Assembly (NCBI RefSeq): GCF_030269125.1
Contig: NZ_BSSM01000011.1
Coordinates: 1 to 64,000 of the forward strand
DNA length: 64,000 bases
Direction: 5' to 3'
From: Streptomyces hygroscopicus subsp. hygroscopicus
GTDB lineage: Bacteria > Actinomycetota > Actinomycetes > Streptomycetales > Streptomycetaceae
Each line of letters starts with the position of its first letter. Within the stretch, counting starts at the first letter, position 1. Positions 61,588 through 64,000 of the stretch are shown one piece after another. The notes below the pieces were generated by a model. The model was not told the DNA's origin. It saw only the letters and a list, made by a program, of their open reading frames with translations, and did no database searches. Position numbers and translations under genes: made by a program.

Positions 61588-62158
61588 TCAGGCCGCGCCC
61601 CGCGTCCCCGCGAACCGGTCCACCAGCAGCCCGGGGCGCCTCTCGTGAGCCCCCTCCGGCAGCCGTCCGCTGCGCATCGGCGTCGCCAGGCCGTGCAGGG
61701 CCGCCCGGAAGGTCCCCGTCAGCCGTCGTGGTCGGCGCGACCACCGCCGGCAGTTCGCCGAATGCCTCCTGGAGCGGGGGCGGGGCCTGCGGGGTGGCGA
61801 AGGGGAGGTCCACCGGATGGGTGAACATCGCGTCGTAGAGGGCCGGGCGGCGCCGGGCGAACGAGGTGTGGGTCCGGGCGACCGCCAGGAGGGACTCACG
61901 CGTGCCCCGCGCGCTCGCGCGGGCCTGCCGTAGCTCCCGCGCCCTGTCCGCGCAGCCGTCGACCGCGACCGCCGCCATGATCGCGTCCTTGCCCTTGAAG
62001 TGGCTGTGGAGGACCGGCTGGCTGTACTCGATCTCGGCGGCCGGCCGGCGCGTGGTCACCGCGTCCCGGCCCTCCGCCTCGGCCGGCTCCCGAGCGGCCG
62101 TCACGATCAGCCCCCCGCGCTCGGCTCGTTCGCGCCCCCGGCGCGTCCGGATCGTCAT
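61588..62158 (-). pseudogene. TetR family regulator with frameshift
   Basis: The first part reads as a TetR protein from ATG 62158, with GAGGAA upstream. The helix-turn-helix contains AEIEYSQPVLHSHFKGKDAI and is followed by a ligand domain. Near 61735 the sense passes into another frame, where it continues RLTGTFRAALHGLATPMRSG to a stop at 61588, the normal ending for the family. A one-base indel explains this. In the database it may be annotated as two pieces. A sequencing error cannot be excluded. Confidence 0.75.
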
Positions 62159-62163
62159 GCCCC

Positions 62164-62487
62164 GGATTCCTCGCCCACCGCTTCCGGTTCCAGCCCGCCC
62201 CGGCCGCCGCCGGCTACGGCGTCCCCGCCGACCCCGGCGGCGACGCCGGCGCCCACCTGTCGGTCAAGGGCCTCAGGGACGGCACCTTCGGCGTCCTCGG
62301 CCGCGTCCTGCTCGCGCTCGTCGGCGCGCGGGCCGAGGCGTGGTTCATGGCCTGCGTGGCCCTCGTCCCGCTCCTCGACACCCTGGTAGTCCCGCGCCAC
62401 GGCGGGCCGAGGGCCGTCGCGTTCGGAATTCACCTCGCCACCGCGGGCGTTGTCCTCGTCAGCGCCGCGCTGCTCTTCGCGGCCTGA
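62164..62487 (+). pseudogene. Truncated DUF4267 membrane protein gene
   Basis: A plus-strand frame reads a DUF4267-like protein: PAAAGYGVPADPGGDAGAHL, LSVKGLRDGTFGVLGRVLLA, then WFMACVALVPLLDTLVV and GIHLATAGVVLVSAALLFAA to the stop at 62487. The family's N-terminal membrane segment is missing: the frame has no start codon, and ATG 62157 is one base out of frame. It is divergent from the frameshifted TetR gene. In other actinomycetes these two families form such pairs as I remember, so both seem to have decayed together. Confidence 0.65.
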
Positions 62488-62513
62488 CCGCACCGCACCG
62501 TAAGGAGACGCAG

Positions 62514-63008
62514 ATGTCGCTGTTCGTGCCGAGGTTCGAGGACACCGCGCTGGTGCGGGAGGCCGGGGCCGAGGTGGTCGGCGGGGACCCCGTCGCCGTG
62601 CGGCTGCTGGCGGACAGCAGCGCCACCGGCGGTGCCCTGTCCAGCGTGCGCATCACCCTCGCGGCGGGTGCCGACGGCGCCCGCCCGCACGTGCACCACC
62701 GTTCCGCCGAGATGTTCTACCTGCTGGACGGCGCCGCCGAGGTGCTCTCCGGCGACGACGTGGTCACCGCCGAGCGCGGCGACCTGATCGTCGTGCCGCC
62801 GGATCGCCCGCACGCCTTCGCCGCCGTCCCCGGCGCCACCGCGGACCTCCTGGTCGTCATCGTCCCGGGCGTCGAGCGCTTCGAGTACTTCCGCCATCTC
62901 CAGCGCATCCGCCTCGGCGAGCTCACCCCCGAGAGTCTGCTGGAGGTGCAGGAGCGGTACGACAATCACTTCCTGCAGAGTGCCGTCTGGGACGCCCGGC
63001 ACCGCTGA
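62514..63008 (+). CDS. Cupin domain protein
   Basis: The 164-residue protein is a single cupin barrel. The metal-site motif reads RPHVHHRSAEMFYLLDGAAE, with three His/Glu ligands, and the second motif is PPDRPHAFAAVPG. It could be a dioxygenase, isomerase or binding protein; the ligand set would hold a metal. ATG 62514 follows AAGGAG at a normal distance. It is preceded by decayed genes and has an intact reading frame. The function is unknown. Confidence 0.88.
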   Translation: MSLFVPRFEDTALVREAGAEVVGGDPVAVRLLADSSATGGALSSVRITLAAGADGARPHVHHRSAEMFYLLDGAAEVLSGDDVVTAERGDLIVVPPDRPHAFAAVPGATADLLVVIVPGVERFEYFRHLQRIRLGELTPESLLEVQERYDNHFLQSAVWDARHR

Positions 63009-63104
63009 GCGCGCGCCCCCGGAGAGAAACCGTTTAACGGCCACCCCGCCCCGACCCATAGGATTGGCTCCAAACCACACACACTCACCCCAGAGGATCG
63101 CTGC

Positions 63105-63401
63105 ATGCCTGGCATCACGCGCGAGGAGGTCGCCCACCTCGCCCGGCTGGCGCGTCTGGAGCTGAAGCCCGAAGAACTCGACCACTTCGCGGGCCAGCTC
63201 GACGACATCATCGGCGCGGTCGCCCGCGTCAGCGAGGTCGCCGACCAAGACGTACCGCCGACCTCGCACCCGCTCCCGCTGACGAACGTCATGCGGGCGG
63301 ACGAGGTCCGTCCCTCGCTCACCCCCGAGCAGGCGCTCTCCGGCGCCCCCGCCCAGGAGCAGCAGCGTTTCAAGGTGCCGCAGATCCTGGGGGAGGAGTG
63401 A
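63105..63401 (+). CDS. gatC: Asp-tRNA(Asn)/Glu-tRNA(Gln) amidotransferase subunit C
   Basis: GatC stabilises the GatCAB amidotransferase, which converts misacylated Glu-tRNA(Gln) and Asp-tRNA(Asn) to their correct forms. The 98-residue product opens PGITREEVAHLARLARLEL, contains ISEV-type text (VARVSEVADQDV) and closes with SGAPAQEQQRFKVPQILG, the family pattern. ATG 63105 is 97 bases after the cupin stop. Its stop overlaps the GTG ahead of the GatA ATG, so gatC and gatA are coupled. Confidence 0.97.
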   Translation: MPGITREEVAHLARLARLELKPEELDHFAGQLDDIIGAVARVSEVADQDVPPTSHPLPLTNVMRADEVRPSLTPEQALSGAPAQEQQRFKVPQILGEE

Positions 63402-63406
63402 CCACC

Positions 63407-64000
<594 letters not shown>

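Overview
The window is high-GC actinobacterial DNA with dense genes, frequent GTG and TTG starts, 1- to 4-base stop/start overlaps, many lipoprotein signals, and coding genes that almost never use TTA. Gene content and order match, as far as I remember it, the Streptomyces coelicolor core-chromosome segment from about SCO5443 (glgE) to SCO5499 (gatA). I therefore read it as a Streptomyces chromosome arm-proximal/core region, not a plasmid or phage. No rRNA, tRNA, CRISPR array, insertion sequence or integrase was recognised.

Layout. 1-4003: alpha-glucan metabolism (glgE fragment, divergent glgP). 4139-7423: a GNAT/membrane fusion protein, a DUF1990 protein and a secreted M4 metalloprotease. 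7740-8575: a decayed ABC exporter gene. 8892-13062: an intact two-gene ABC exporter plus a GNAT gene. 13250-14364: a secreted ricin-type lectin in a visibly less GC-rich patch. 14365-20402: glgX, two tandem L,D-transpeptidase lipoproteins and an enoyl-CoA hydratase. 20559-25778: an anti-sigma-type ATPase with a TTA codon, a NodB-like lipoprotein with an altered active site coupled to a beta-propeller lipoprotein, a GNAT/MerR divergent pair, an EF-hand protein and a GH25 hydrolase. 26221-30803: the glycine riboswitch and gcvT-gcvH-glyA-sdaA operon. 30986-33475: a P-loop protein and two SseB-like proteins. 33773-40591: a five-gene oligopeptide ABC importer whose last ATPase carries a long acidic repeat tail. 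40692-44132: an M1 peptidase remnant, a TRIC-type channel, an esterase and a thioesterase. 44157-50294: regulators with visible operator-like repeats, and a DUF4097/ABC efflux/TetR module. 50685-53291: cysteine desulfurase and mnmA, with a TPP riboswitch between them that points the wrong way. 53318-61570: small enzymes, a MetE-like protein, ligA and the GGDEF-EAL gene rmdB, which carries a TTA codon. 61588-64000: a frameshifted TetR gene, a truncated DUF4267 gene, a cupin, gatC and the start of gatA.

How the parts fit. GlgE, GlgP and GlgX are parts of alpha-glucan synthesis and breakdown. The gcv/glyA/sdaA operon turns glycine into one-carbon units, serine and pyruvate under glycine control. 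The cysteine desulfurase probably feeds sulfur to MnmA for tRNA thiolation. The TTA codons at 20598 and 60476 tie an anti-sigma-like protein and a c-di-GMP enzyme to the bldA developmental tRNA. The observations I rate highest are the orphan antisense TPP riboswitch, the TTA placement, the NodB-like pseudoenzyme pair, the GNAT/membrane fusion, the ATPase repeat tail and the operator-like repeats in front of two regulators.
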